From: Eubacteriaceae bacterium UBA6119
GTDB taxonomy: Bacteria > Bacillota > Clostridia > Eubacteriales > UBA1433
Assembly (NCBI GenBank): GCA_002423395.1
Contig: DIVZ01000006.1
Coordinates: 62,001 to 126,000 of the forward strand
Length of the DNA stretch: 64,000 nucleotides
Direction of reading: 5' to 3'
Numbering within the stretch: position 1 is the first letter of the stretch; every line of letters begins with the position of its first letter. Below are positions 43,561-52,807 of this stretch, in pieces. The notes under the pieces are model-generated. The model worked only from the letters and a program-made list of their open reading frames with translations, made no database searches and had not been told where the DNA came from. The position numbers were made by a program, and so were the translations under genes.

Positions 43561-44052
43561 ATGGTATGCAGTAAATGCAAAAAAAGAGAAGCGGTTGTGT
43601 TTTTGACCATAGTGGAAGAAAACGGAGAAAAAACCGAATTGAATTTATGCGAAATGTGCGCTAAGGAAAGCGTGCTGAACAGTTATATGTTCGACAACTT
43701 CATAAGCGCGTTATTTAATATAGAAAGCGAACAGAACGAAGAAAAAAGCGCAAGCATTTCCTCTGTCATAAAATGCTCAAAATGCGGTCTTACTTATGAC
43801 GGCCTTATGAAATACGGAAAAGCGGGCTGTGATAAGTGCTACGAGAATTTTTCGTCAGTTATAATGCCTATTGTAAAAAGAATACACGGCAAAGAGCAGC
43901 ATATGGGAAAAGTTATAAAAAGTAAGCAGTTCGACATGATAAAGAAGCAGGAAATATCCCGCTTGCAGGCTAAACTTGATGAAGCCGTGCAGTGTGAAAA
44001 TTACGAAAAAGCAGCGGAATACCGCGATATAATAAAAGCATATACCCAATAA
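43561..44052 (+). CDS. mcsA: McsA, activator of the protein arginine kinase
   Basis: 163 residues. Zinc-finger Cys pairs at the N-terminus (MVCSKCKKREA, CEMCAKES), a second pair set (CSKCGLTYDG, CDKCYENF) and a C-terminal UVR motif (LDEAVQCENYEKAAEYRDII). Same layout as Bacillus McsA. It binds McsB and ClpC. Site AAGGAGAAAAATT. The gap to mcsB is 17 bases. Confidence 0.9.
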   Translation: MVCSKCKKREAVVFLTIVEENGEKTELNLCEMCAKESVLNSYMFDNFISALFNIESEQNEEKSASISSVIKCSKCGLTYDGLMKYGKAGCDKCYENFSSVIMPIVKRIHGKEQHMGKVIKSKQFDMIKKQEISRLQAKLDEAVQCENYEKAAEYRDIIKAYTQ

Positions 44053-44069
44053 AAAGGGGAGGTGAGGCT

Positions 44070-45089
44070 ATGGTTTGGAAAGCGGGCGATAGCTTAGACA
44101 TCGCCATTAGCACGAGAGTGAGAATAGCGAGAAATTTTAAGGACACAATTTTTCCCAACAGAGCGGCGGACGGCTCTCTTGAAAATGTGTGTCTTGAAGT
44201 GTGCAAGGCCGTTATTAACTCCAACAGCTATATCAGCAATGAATTCGATTATGTGTATATGGGAAATTTAAGCGATGCGGAAAAAGAAAAGCTTATAGAA
44301 AAACATCTTATAAGCCCAAATCTGACGAACAGAAAATCAGCCGCAGGTGCGCTTATAAACAAGAGCGAGCAAATAAGCATAATGATAAACGAGGAAGACC
44401 ATATCAGAATACAGTGCATACTACCCGGACTTTCCCTTGAGGACGCATACGACATGGCGGATAAAATTGACGATCTGCTTGAGGAAAACATTACTTTCGC
44501 GTTTGACGATAAGCTGGGATACCTTACAGCGTGCCCTACAAATTTAGGCACGGGCGTAAGAATGTCGGTTATGCTCCATCTGCCGGCTATGGCTCTTACG
44601 AACAATATAACAAGCGTGCTTAGAACAGCGGGAAGATACGGCCTCACTATAAGGGGAATATACGGCGAAGGCACGGAAAGCATGGGCGATTTATACCAGA
44701 TAAGTAACCAGAACTCATTGGGAATGACAGAGAAAGAAATACTGCTAAATGTAAAAGCCGTTACAAAAGGCGTAATAAAACGGGAGAGAGAACTGCGCAA
44801 AATGCTGTTTGAGAATGACAATCCAGCTATTAAAGACAAAATAATGCGCTCGTACGGCGTTTTGAAATACGCCGAAAAAATTGATGTAAGAGAAGCCATG
44901 CAGCTTTTATCGGTTATAAGGTTAGGCGCCGACATGGGAATAATAAAAGATTTGGAAATAGATAAAATAAATATGCTTATAAAAAACATACACCCCGCAC
45001 TTCTGCGCGATGTTATAGCCATTGATGAAGAAAAAATGAACATCGACATAAAAAGAGCGGAATATATAAAAAGCGTTTTGAACAGTTAA
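44070..45089 (+). CDS. mcsB: Protein arginine kinase McsB
   Basis: 339 residues. Arg-kinase/creatine-kinase fold: IAISTRVRIARNFKDTIFPN, NEEDHIRIQ (the carboxylate loop), GYLTACPTNLGTGVRMSVML around the reactive Cys, and RGIYGEGTESMGDLYQISNQ. It phosphorylates arginines on misfolded proteins and marks them for ClpCP. Site GGGGAGGTGAGGCT. Length fits the family. Confidence 0.95.
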   Translation: MVWKAGDSLDIAISTRVRIARNFKDTIFPNRAADGSLENVCLEVCKAVINSNSYISNEFDYVYMGNLSDAEKEKLIEKHLISPNLTNRKSAAGALINKSEQISIMINEEDHIRIQCILPGLSLEDAYDMADKIDDLLEENITFAFDDKLGYLTACPTNLGTGVRMSVMLHLPAMALTNNITSVLRTAGRYGLTIRGIYGEGTESMGDLYQISNQNSLGMTEKEILLNVKAVTKGVIKRERELRKMLFENDNPAIKDKIMRSYGVLKYAEKIDVREAMQLLSVIRLGADMGIIKDLEIDKINMLIKNIHPALLRDVIAIDEEKMNIDIKRAEYIKSVLNS

Positions 45090-45104
45090 AGGAGGGAATG
45101 AAAT

Positions 45105-47585
45105 ATGTCTTTATATGGAAAATTTACTCAAAAAGCACAGCAGGCTTTAATGTTTGCCCGCGATGAAGCTATTAACCTCGGTCATAATTATATAGGCACC
45201 GAGCATCTGCTTTTAGGTATTTTAATGCAGGGCGACACCATAGCCGCCGAAGTGCTTGACAACATGGGAATTGATGAGGAAAACATAAGATACAATATAT
45301 TAAACGTTGTAGGCGAAGGCTCGAGCGCCGCCGCCGTGCAGCTTATGGGCTATACGCCTAGAATGAAAAAAGTGCTGGAAGAAAGCATAGTAATAGCCAA
45401 TGAACTCAACCAAGGCTTTGTGGGAAGCGAACATCTGCTTTTAGGGCTTCTTAAAGAAGGAGGCGGAGTGGCGGCCAGCATACTTTTAAGCGAAGGAATT
45501 GATTTTGAGAAAATAAAAAAAGAGATAACGGACGTTATGTCAAACTCGGCTTCAAATAAGCAGTTCAATCAGTCGGCATCATCGGAAGGCTCTACTAAAA
45601 ACATAGAAAAATACGGCACAGACCTTACAAAACTTGCAGAGGATGGCAGGCTTGACCCTGTTATAGGCAGGGGAAAAGAAATCGAGAGAGTAATACAGAT
45701 ACTTTCAAGAAGGACAAAAAATAATCCTTGCTTAATAGGCGAGCCGGGCGTTGGAAAAACAGCGGTTGCCGAAGGGCTTGCCCAAAGAATGATTGAAGGC
45801 AACGTGCCTGAGACCATTAAAAACAAACGGCTTATAACTTTAGATTTGCCCAGCATGATTGCGGGAGCAAAGTATCGCGGCGAATTTGAGGAACGGCTGA
45901 AAAGCGTTATTGAGGAAATTAAGGCAAGCAAGAATATAATTTTATTCATAGACGAGATACACACGATAATCGGCGCGGGAGCAGCGGAAGGCGCGGTTGA
46001 CGCGGCTAATATATTAAAGCCCGCTTTAGCCAGAGGTGAAATGCAGACAATAGGCGCAACGACTATTGACGAATACAGAAAACACATTGAAAAAGACGCC
46101 GCGTTTGAGAGACGTTTTCAGACTGTGGAAGTAGGTGAGCCGAGCGTTGACGAGGCTATACAGATACTGTTCGGCCTTAGAGATAAGTATGAAGCTCACC
46201 ATAAAATAAAAATATCGGACGACGCTATACGCGCGTCTGTTAACTTATCGCACCGCTATATTAACGACAGATTCCTGCCCGACAAAGCAATTGACTTAAT
46301 GGACGAAGCAGCGTCAAAAATAAAAATGAACCTGTTTACGGCTCCGCCGCAAATAAACACGCTAGAGAAGGACCTTGAGAAACTGAACAAGGAAAAAGAA
46401 GAAGCGGTTGCGATGCAGGATTACGAAAAAGCTGCCAAAGTACGCGACGAAATTAAAAATATTAAAGAAAAACTTGCAGATATTAAGAAAAAGTGGTCGG
46501 ATACAAACACGGCAAGCTTTAGCAGTAGCGTAGAAGTTAAAGACATTGAAAAAGTAGTTTCGGACTGGACAAATATACCTCTTGAAAAGATAGCCAAAGA
46601 AGAAACGGAAAGACTCTTGCACATGGAAGACATTCTTCACAAGAGAGTAGTTGGTCAGGAAGAAGCGATAAGCGCGCTTTCAAGGGCCATTAGACGCTCT
46701 CGCGTAGGGCTTAAAGACCCCAAACGCCCCATTGGCTCGTTTATATTCTTAGGTCCTACGGGGGTTGGCAAAACCGAGCTTTGCAAAGCGCTTGCGGAAG
46801 TGATGTTCGGTGATGAGAACTCCGTTATAAGAATTGACATGAGCGAATATATGGAAAAGCACACTGTATCAAGGCTCATAGGTTCGCCTCCCGGATATGT
46901 GGGATACGATGAAGGCGGTCAGCTTACGGAAAAAGTAAGAAGAAAGCCCTACAGCGTAATACTGCTTGACGAGGTGGAAAAAGCTCATCCCGACGTTTTG
47001 AACATTCTTCTTCAGATAATGGAAGACGGAAGGCTCACAGACGGCAAAGGCAAAACTGTAGACTTCAGAAACACGATTATAGTAATGACTTCAAACATTG
47101 GCGCAAGCACAATAAAACGCGCGTCAACGCTCGGGTTCGGCGGCACTATGGACGAAACCGCAGGCGAATACGAAAAAATGAAGAGCACCGTTTTGGATGA
47201 ACTAAGAAAAGGGTTAAAACCCGAGTTTTTAAACAGGCTTGATGAAACGATAGTATTCCACAAATTAAAAGATACGGACATAAAGCAGATTATTGACATA
47301 ATGCTTTCCCAGCTTGTTAAGAGAATGAAAGACCTTGATATTGAGATTGAGTTCACTGACGGTATTAAAAACCTTATAGCTATGAAGGGCACAAACCTTG
47401 AATATGGCGCAAGACCATTAAGAAGAACCATTCAGAGCATGATTGAGGACAGAATGAGCGAGGCTATTTTGCAGGGTGAGATAGATAAGACGCATAAGGT
47501 AATAGTAGACGCGGAGAATGAAAAAGTAGTGTTTAAGCAGAATGATATTGACGTGGCGCAGAAGACAATTGTGAATATAGAATAA
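45105..47585 (+). CDS. clpC: ClpC, AAA+ unfoldase subunit of ClpCP
   Basis: 826 residues. Clp-N repeats (1-145, QKAQQALMFARDEAINLGHN), first AAA+ with GEPGVGKTAVAEGL near 211, UVR/M domain (EEAVAMQDYEKAAKVRDEIK near 430-450), second AAA+ with GPTGVGKTELCKALAE near 550 and a C-terminal D2-small domain. Feeds substrates marked by McsB to ClpP. Ribosome site AAAGGAGGGAATGAAAT. A strong terminator ends the operon at 47604-47637. Confidence 0.97.
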   Translation: MSLYGKFTQKAQQALMFARDEAINLGHNYIGTEHLLLGILMQGDTIAAEVLDNMGIDEENIRYNILNVVGEGSSAAAVQLMGYTPRMKKVLEESIVIANELNQGFVGSEHLLLGLLKEGGGVAASILLSEGIDFEKIKKEITDVMSNSASNKQFNQSASSEGSTKNIEKYGTDLTKLAEDGRLDPVIGRGKEIERVIQILSRRTKNNPCLIGEPGVGKTAVAEGLAQRMIEGNVPETIKNKRLITLDLPSMIAGAKYRGEFEERLKSVIEEIKASKNIILFIDEIHTIIGAGAAEGAVDAANILKPALARGEMQTIGATTIDEYRKHIEKDAAFERRFQTVEVGEPSVDEAIQILFGLRDKYEAHHKIKISDDAIRASVNLSHRYINDRFLPDKAIDLMDEAASKIKMNLFTAPPQINTLEKDLEKLNKEKEEAVAMQDYEKAAKVRDEIKNIKEKLADIKKKWSDTNTASFSSSVEVKDIEKVVSDWTNIPLEKIAKEETERLLHMEDILHKRVVGQEEAISALSRAIRRSRVGLKDPKRPIGSFIFLGPTGVGKTELCKALAEVMFGDENSVIRIDMSEYMEKHTVSRLIGSPPGYVGYDEGGQLTEKVRRKPYSVILLDEVEKAHPDVLNILLQIMEDGRLTDGKGKTVDFRNTIIVMTSNIGASTIKRASTLGFGGTMDETAGEYEKMKSTVLDELRKGLKPEFLNRLDETIVFHKLKDTDIKQIIDIMLSQLVKRMKDLDIEIEFTDGIKNLIAMKGTNLEYGARPLRRTIQSMIEDRMSEAILQGEIDKTHKVIVDAENEKVVFKQNDIDVAQKTIVNIE

Positions 47586-47603
47586 ATAAGTGGGTAAAGA
47601 AAA

Positions 47604-47637
47604 TAGGCTATGCCGATTAGGCATAGTCTATTTTTGT
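47604..47637 (+). terminator. Terminator of the stress operon
   Basis: AGGCTATGCC-GATTA-GGCATAGTCT followed by ATTTTTG. Confidence 0.85.
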
Positions 47638-47713
47638 TTATATATAATTGATTAATATCATAAAAGAATATATAATATATTAAAATATATATGAATTTAT
47701 GGAGAAACTGGCA

Positions 47714-48298
47714 ATGAAAAATATTCTAAATAAAGAAAAAGGCAAATTCATTTTTATTGCAGTTATTGTCATAATAATATTATTATTGTTAATATCGACA
47801 AAATTATTAAAATCTTATAAATCGTTAGACAAATACGATGATTCGGTAATATATAATTCAAAAATTGTTGCAAGCAGTGGTAAATATGCAATAGGACTCA
47901 ACAGTAATTCAGGAGTTATTACACGTGATATATTGGCTAAAACTGATAATGGAAAATGGAAACCTTTGAGAGTTCAAGAGGGTTATGATGTAAAAACATT
48001 TTGGATAGTAGACAATAATAATAGAACATTGAGTGTTTTTTTTGAAGTTTATTATATTAAAGAAAGCAATATTTCAATTATATATGTTTTTGATAGTCGA
48101 GGTCTTGATGATTTACATGACAAATTATTTGACCAAATAACTGAAATCAAAGATAATCGTGATTCTGTTTTCCATGAATATGAATTTATTGACGATAACG
48201 AAACTTATACATTCACTGCATTTATTGAAGATTTTAACGTCAAAGAATATATATTATATATAAATGGAAAAGCGTATCCATATACTACGTGGAATTGA
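47714..48298 (+). CDS. Membrane-anchored hypothetical protein
   Basis: 194 residues from ATG at 47714 (GGAGAAACTGGCA site). One N-terminal membrane segment (FIFIAVIVIIILLLLISTKL) and an extracytoplasmic beta-rich domain (KTFWIVDNNNRTLSVFFEVY, YILYINGKAYPYTTWN). AT-rich. Family not recognised. It heads a series of immunity-like genes. Confidence 0.7.
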   Translation: MKNILNKEKGKFIFIAVIVIIILLLLISTKLLKSYKSLDKYDDSVIYNSKIVASSGKYAIGLNSNSGVITRDILAKTDNGKWKPLRVQEGYDVKTFWIVDNNNRTLSVFFEVYYIKESNISIIYVFDSRGLDDLHDKLFDQITEIKDNRDSVFHEYEFIDDNETYTFTAFIEDFNVKEYILYINGKAYPYTTWN

Positions 48299-48385
48299 TT
48301 TTAAAATTATTGAGTATTTATATAGATGTAATACTTAATTATACAAATAATATTTAAATTTAAAATATATAAAGGAATTAAAATA

Positions 48386-48977
48386 TTGATAGATAACACT
48401 GATAGCAAGAAAATAACAAATATAATTGACAAATTAAATGACTGGGGATTAAACGGCGAAGCTGTTACTAAAAATGGAACGCTGCTTATTTGTAAAGTTC
48501 CGCATGTAGCACCTGAGGCATGGCTTCATTTAATATATGAGGGTTTATCAGATTGCGAATTAAAAGAAGTTGAAAAGAAACTAGGGAAAAAGCTGCCTGA
48601 CGATTTATACCTGTTTTTAAAAGAAGCTAATGGAATGAATATTTTTTCTGATAGCATAGGCATATACGGAAATAGGATATCTTACGCAAGAGAAGGAGAA
48701 GAGTCTTTTCAGCCTTATGATTTAGCGGATATGACTCGATGAAATTATACCTGCAAATTGGATAGCGTTCGCAGGATATAACTGAGACGGCTCTACAATG
48801 TATTACGATATAAACAATGATAATTCAGTTTTCATATGTGAACGTGATTCTAAAGATAAATTAAAAGTATGGTATAATATATTTTCGTGGTTAAACGAAG
48901 AAGTTATGCGATTATCGGATTTATTTGATGATAAAGGTATAGAGAAGGACGAAAACATACCGACGATACCATATTAA
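48386..48977 (+). pseudogene. SMI1/KNR4 (SUKH) immunity gene, broken by frameshift and TGA
   Basis: Codons from TTG 48386 give a SUKH N-terminus (LKEVEKKLGKKLPDDLYLFL, NGMNIFSDSIGIYG) and stop at 48742. The next frame (+1) continues from about 48735 with DEIIPANWIAFAGYN, then TGA at 48783-48785 where family members have Trp, and on with DGSTMYYDINNDNSVFICER to KVWYNIFSWLNEE and a final stop. So at least one indel and one nonsense change. SUKH proteins are widespread immunity proteins; here the gene is dead or under selection no longer. Confidence 0.75.
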
Positions 48978-48988
48978 AGTATATATAT

Positions 48989-49018
48989 AAACCGTACTGC
49001 AAGGTGCGGTTTTTTTTG
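48989..49018 (+). terminator. Terminator after the SUKH pseudogene
   Basis: AACCG-TACTGCAAGGTG-CGGTT followed by TTTTTTTT. Confidence 0.7.
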
Positions 49019-49097
49019 TGTTTACTTATATCATATTTAAATATAAAATATAATCAAGTATTATAAAGTCAAGAGCAATATAAAGTAGGTGTAAATT

Positions 49098-49547
49098 ATG
49101 TATTTAAAAACGGAAGAATTAGAAAAGCAAATAAAAAATAACCTTTTAATATTGAATAATTATGCCGGTGAAGAATATGCAGTTGATTTTCCTAAAATAA
49201 TATTTTTTGAAAAAGCATACGATAATTCCATCCCCGGAAGTTATATATATTCCAATAGTACAGGATATCATATAGACGGTGTCGGAGATAGAGGCGGGAT
49301 AGTCAGCCGATTTGCAACAGAAAATTTAGAGGAGCTATACAGTAAAGTATTTATTAATGCCGCAATTTGGATTTCTGTTAATTACGCTGCAGGAAACAAA
49401 ATAAAAGGCAAAGACTGGCGAAGAGTTATGTTTAAATACCGACTAGAATTATTATCATTATTAGGAGAAGAATATTATAAAAAAGGGAAAAAGGAAATAG
49501 ATAAAACATTAGAAAATGCTCCTTATGACGACTCATTGTTTTGTTAA
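49098..49547 (+). CDS. Imm63-like immunity protein
   Basis: 149 residues. GYHIDGVGDRGGIVSRFATE, then NLEELYSKVFINAAIWISVN and GKDWRRVMFKYRLELLSLLG fit the conserved layout of immunity protein 63 (RGG, T-ELL, RR-MF-LELL). Such proteins neutralise partner toxins. No toxin gene adjoins it, so this is an orphan. Site AAGTAGGTGTAAATT. Confidence 0.7.
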   Translation: MYLKTEELEKQIKNNLLILNNYAGEEYAVDFPKIIFFEKAYDNSIPGSYIYSNSTGYHIDGVGDRGGIVSRFATENLEELYSKVFINAAIWISVNYAAGNKIKGKDWRRVMFKYRLELLSLLGEEYYKKGKKEIDKTLENAPYDDSLFC

Positions 49548-49683
49548 TTTAATAAAGAGGGAATATCCTTTACTTTAATCACTAAATAAAAAGAAATTTA
49601 ATATTGAATAAACGCTTTATTTATTTTAATATTAATATCAAACATAAAATGAGTTTAAGCGTTAAAAACGCAAGGAGTGTATT

Positions 49684-50190
49684 ATGGCTCAAAACAGCGT
49701 AATTGTTTATTATTCGTGGGTGGGGAATACAGAACTGGCGGCAAAGGAAATTGCTGCACTTACTGGATTTGACATTCAGAAAATCCAGGAAGTAAAAGAA
49801 AGAAAATTCGGCACTATGATGACCTCCGCAATGGGCGCGGTGTTCGGCTTAAAGAGCAGTATCAAACCCTTGGACTTTACTTTACAGGGATATGATAATG
49901 TATTTTTAGGCGTTCAAATCTGGGGCGGCAAAACAACCCCTGCCATTAACAGCTACTTAGCCAAAGCGTCTTTTAAAAACAAAAAAGTATGGCTGTTTGT
50001 AACAATGGCAGATAATAAAACACCGCAGAAATTTATTGACAAGCTGACATCTAAAATTGAGAAAAAAGGCGGCAAAGTAATGGACGCGCTGTCTATTACA
50101 ACTAAATGGGACCCGAAAGAAAATGTGGTAGTCTCGGCGGATGAGATTAAAAGCGCGGTTAAAAACTGGATAGAGAATATAAAAATATAA
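49684..50190 (+). CDS. Flavodoxin
   Basis: 168 residues. VYYSWVGNTELAAKEIA holds the FMN-phosphate loop (SWVGNTE), GYDNVFLGVQIWGGKTTPAI the second FMN contact, and LFVTMADNK the third. One-electron carrier in anaerobic metabolism, or a flavodoxin-like reductase. Site AAGGAGTGTATT. It is more GC-rich than its neighbours and probably belongs to the core genome. Confidence 0.85.
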   Translation: MAQNSVIVYYSWVGNTELAAKEIAALTGFDIQKIQEVKERKFGTMMTSAMGAVFGLKSSIKPLDFTLQGYDNVFLGVQIWGGKTTPAINSYLAKASFKNKKVWLFVTMADNKTPQKFIDKLTSKIEKKGGKVMDALSITTKWDPKENVVVSADEIKSAVKNWIENIKI

Positions 50191-50208
50191 ATAATAGGCA
50201 CTTAAAAT

Positions 50209-50568
50209 ATGGATGATATTATTAAAATAATTGAAGATTACAGAGAATATGCTATTTTACACAGAAAAGCATCTTACAATGGTGATTATAAAACCGTAAA
50301 TAAAAATTATGATAAATTGAAAAAAATTTATACATTATTATTTAATAACAGTGGATTAAGAGAAAAAATATTGCCGCAGTTACTAAATGATACTAATTTT
50401 GCAGTAAAACTATGGGCTTCGGCTCATAGCCTTGGAATAGGCGAATATAAAGAGAAAGCGCTTGATAATCTTGAATATATCTCTAAACTTAGTTCAAATG
50501 ATACCCCAAGTTTTGAAGCAAAAATGACACTTCAAGAATATAAGGCAAAGGGATATTTACGATTTTAA
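50209..50568 (+). CDS. DUF2019 protein
   Basis: 119 residues, all helical. LLNDTNFAVKLWASAHSLGI and KMTLQEYKAKGYLRF are typical of DUF2019 (HEAT-like fold), often found as immunity-type genes next to toxin loci. It starts 18 bases after flavodoxin with little ribosome site (GGCACTTAAAAT). Toxin partner not seen. Confidence 0.7.
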   Translation: MDDIIKIIEDYREYAILHRKASYNGDYKTVNKNYDKLKKIYTLLFNNSGLREKILPQLLNDTNFAVKLWASAHSLGIGEYKEKALDNLEYISKLSSNDTPSFEAKMTLQEYKAKGYLRF

Positions 50569-50667
50569 TTTTTTTATTTAATTACATTTAAAATTATGGC
50601 TTTTGAAAATTTTAATATTAATATAAAATAATCAGTATATACGAACAAACTGCAAAGGAGAAAAATT

Positions 50668-51039
50668 ATGTTTTATAAAGTTGACCATATGGGGCTATCG
50701 GTAAAAGACCTTGAAGTGTCTAAAAAGTTTTATGAGGAGCATTTCGGGTTTGAAAAATATTTTGAAATGGAAACTAAAATACCAGGAGTGGATAAAGTAT
50801 ATTTTATACGCTCGGGCGATATTGTAATTGAACTTGTACATATGGACGCGGTAAATGACGGCTATCACTTATGCCTGCTGTCTGATAATTTTGACGCCGA
50901 TTACGACAGGCTCGTTAAAGCGGGGATAGAAGTGCAAACTCCCGCACAGCCCGCTAAACCCAGAATTCCCATAGAAGAAGGCCGAAAACGCGCGATGTTT
51001 ATAGGCCCTGACGGGGAGAAGATAGAAATAAGAGGGTAG
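50668..51039 (+). CDS. VOC (glyoxalase/dioxygenase) family protein
   Basis: 123 residues. YKVDHMGLSVKDLEVSKKFY with the first metal His, IVIELVHMD with a Glu, and FIGPDGEKIEIRG at the end match the beta-alpha-beta-beta-beta fold of VOC proteins. Candidate substrates include lactoylglutathione-type thioesters, but this cannot be told here. Strong AAAGGAGAAAAATT site. Confidence 0.85.
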   Translation: MFYKVDHMGLSVKDLEVSKKFYEEHFGFEKYFEMETKIPGVDKVYFIRSGDIVIELVHMDAVNDGYHLCLLSDNFDADYDRLVKAGIEVQTPAQPAKPRIPIEEGRKRAMFIGPDGEKIEIRG

Positions 51040-51048
51040 AGGATAATT

Positions 51049-51075
51049 AAACCGTACATAAAGTACGGTTTTTTA
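51049..51075 (+). terminator. Terminator after the VOC gene
   Basis: AACCGTAC-ATAA-AGTACGGTT followed by TTTT. Confidence 0.8.
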
Positions 51076-51176
51076 TTAGTTACACAAATTCATATTATAT
51101 ATTATAATGTTATTGTTTGTTGAGCATTAATAACTTATGTTATGTACTTTTTATTTCAATAATTGAGGTGAATTAA

Positions 51177-51587
51177 GTGAAATTTTTTAAATCTAAAATG
51201 AATGATGATTCAATTGCATTATATTTTAATGAATTTTCAGAATGGTTAAATAAGTATTTAGAAAAATTACCTTCTGACGTTGTTGCTGTTAATTTTAATT
51301 TATATGAAGGGGTTAATAAAACCTATGATATTCAGTTAATTGGAACTGATGAATTTGACGAAGATGATGAAGACTGGGCATGTTCTGATTTTTTTTCAAC
51401 CGAAGAAGATATTTATTTAATACCTAGAACTAAAGATATTTCAAATTGGCAAGACGGATTGAATTTTATTACTAAAATAATAGAAAAATATCTTGATGAA
51501 GGGAAATATTCGGATAAATTAAAGCAGCTTAAAGCCGTTGGAGTCGGTTTTGTTGATGGTGATATTAATATTTTATATCAAAATTAA
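51177..51587 (+). CDS. Small acidic protein, immunity-like
   Basis: 136 residues from a GTG start (site GAGGTGAATTAA). Acidic and soluble; IQLIGTDEFDEDDEDWACSD and FFSTEEDIYLIPR recall the DWAC-type immunity proteins found next to polymorphic toxins. Family not confirmed. Bidirectional terminator after it (51598-51625). Confidence 0.6.
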   Translation: MKFFKSKMNDDSIALYFNEFSEWLNKYLEKLPSDVVAVNFNLYEGVNKTYDIQLIGTDEFDEDDEDWACSDFFSTEEDIYLIPRTKDISNWQDGLNFITKIIEKYLDEGKYSDKLKQLKAVGVGFVDGDINILYQN

Positions 51588-51597
51588 TTTATAATTT

Positions 51598-51625
51598 AAA
51601 GCCGTACAAGAATTACGGCTTTTTA
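51598..51625 (+). terminator. Bidirectional terminator between convergent genes
   Basis: AAAGCCGTA-CAAGAAT-TACGGCTTT, with TTTT on the forward side and AAA at the other, so it can serve both genes. Confidence 0.75.
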
Positions 51626-52255
51626 ATTCTCTCTAATTACCTCAAAACTGCCCTCGTCATTGTTTACCGAAACCAAAGAAAATGAAATGTCCGCGCCGAA
51701 TTCTTCTTTAAGGGAATTTAGAAATTCCGTTAAAAAAGCAATATTTTCTCTTTCCTGGTCAAGTCTTGCTTTTACTTTATTATTGCGGCGCTGTTTAATA
51801 GCATCTCTTAGAATAATGCGCTTTAATACTACAAATTTTGAAAGACATATAAGTATATTTCGTGCTTTTATTACCGCGACAGCAGCGGTGCGTAAGACAT
51901 GCCGGGTCGGAATATTAAAAAGCCTGAAACAGCTAACAAAAAAAACGGCTAAACGCTTTAACGCTTCTTTTACATGGCTGTCTATGTCATACTCTTTTTC
52001 TAAAGCGGTTTTTAGTTTAGGATAAATTAGCTTTGCGTTTTCTCTGATTGCATTTAAAGATTTTATAACATAATAATCTAAATCAATTTCTTTATGCAGA
52101 ATAATGTTTAATTTCGCGCAACCGCTTTTTGTATTTCTAAAAATCGCATTAAAAAGTTTTTTTATAAAGCTGTCAATGTCGTATTCTTTTTGCAACGCGC
52201 TTTTTAATTTCGCCAGTATATTTTCAGTTTTTAATTTATCTAACAAATTTTTCAT
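51623..52255 (-). CDS. Helical protein with internal repeats, function unknown
   Basis: 210 residues. Three units of about 40 residues repeat in the N-terminal half: LKSALQKEYDIDSFIKK, LNIILHKEIDLDYYVIK and LKTALEKEYDIDSHVKE. A hydrophobic or amphipathic middle (RLAVFFVSCFRLFNIP) and a long charged helix (RRNNKVKARLDQERENIAFL) follow, then a beta hairpin at the end. No family recognised. Reverse-strand start at 52255 follows GGGCGGGCAAA. Confidence 0.7.
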   Translation of the reverse strand: MKNLLDKLKTENILAKLKSALQKEYDIDSFIKKLFNAIFRNTKSGCAKLNIILHKEIDLDYYVIKSLNAIRENAKLIYPKLKTALEKEYDIDSHVKEALKRLAVFFVSCFRLFNIPTRHVLRTAAVAVIKARNILICLSKFVVLKRIILRDAIKQRRNNKVKARLDQERENIAFLTEFLNSLKEEFGADISFSLVSVNNDEGSFEVIREN

Positions 52256-52461
52256 TTTGCCCGCCCAAACATAAGACTATTTTAATAAGCAAAATACCCT
52301 ACATTTATATATTTAAAGTTAAATTCACAAATTCCCTGTTTTTCAGAAGGATTTTATTAATTTTTTTATACAAGTTGCATTTGCAACATATTTTTTTATG
52401 TATGTTTTGTATCATAAGATTAACAAATTATGGGACGATTTTTATTAAGGAGGCGGATTAT

Positions 52462-52779
52462 ATGATAGAACAGGTATTTCATTATTCACTGGGCGATAAC
52501 AAATCTATTGAAAAAGTAATATTTGACGAAAATTTGCATTACATTCATATGGTATTTCCAAAAGGCGATGGCGCGCCCGAACACTACACAAACGGAAACG
52601 TATATATGACGGTTTTGCGCGGCGTATTGTCTTTAAAGCTGGGCGAGCAGGAAGCGCGCGATTACACGAGAGGCAGTATAATTAAAATTCCGCATAACGT
52701 AAAGATGCTTATAAAAAACCCTTATGACGCAGTGATTGAGCTTATTATAGTAAAAGCTCCCGCTCCCGAAGTGAAATAA
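52462..52779 (+). CDS. Small cupin protein
   Basis: 105 residues from ATG at 52462 (site AAGGAGGCGGATTAT). Single cupin barrel: APEHYTNGNVYMTVLRGVLS holds the first motif and RGSIIKIPHNVKMLIKNPYD the second. Probably binds a metal and a small ligand. It precedes a rubredoxin by 28 bases, an arrangement often seen in anaerobes and likely one operon. Confidence 0.8.
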   Translation: MIEQVFHYSLGDNKSIEKVIFDENLHYIHMVFPKGDGAPEHYTNGNVYMTVLRGVLSLKLGEQEARDYTRGSIIKIPHNVKMLIKNPYDAVIELIIVKAPAPEVK

Positions 52780-52807
52780 ATAATAAATTTAAATTAAGGA
52801 GATTAAT

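Noticed and set aside
44249..45049. Long reverse frames opposite mcsB and clpC
   Set aside because: Shadows of well-supported forward genes; Ser/Ile-rich and without ribosome sites.
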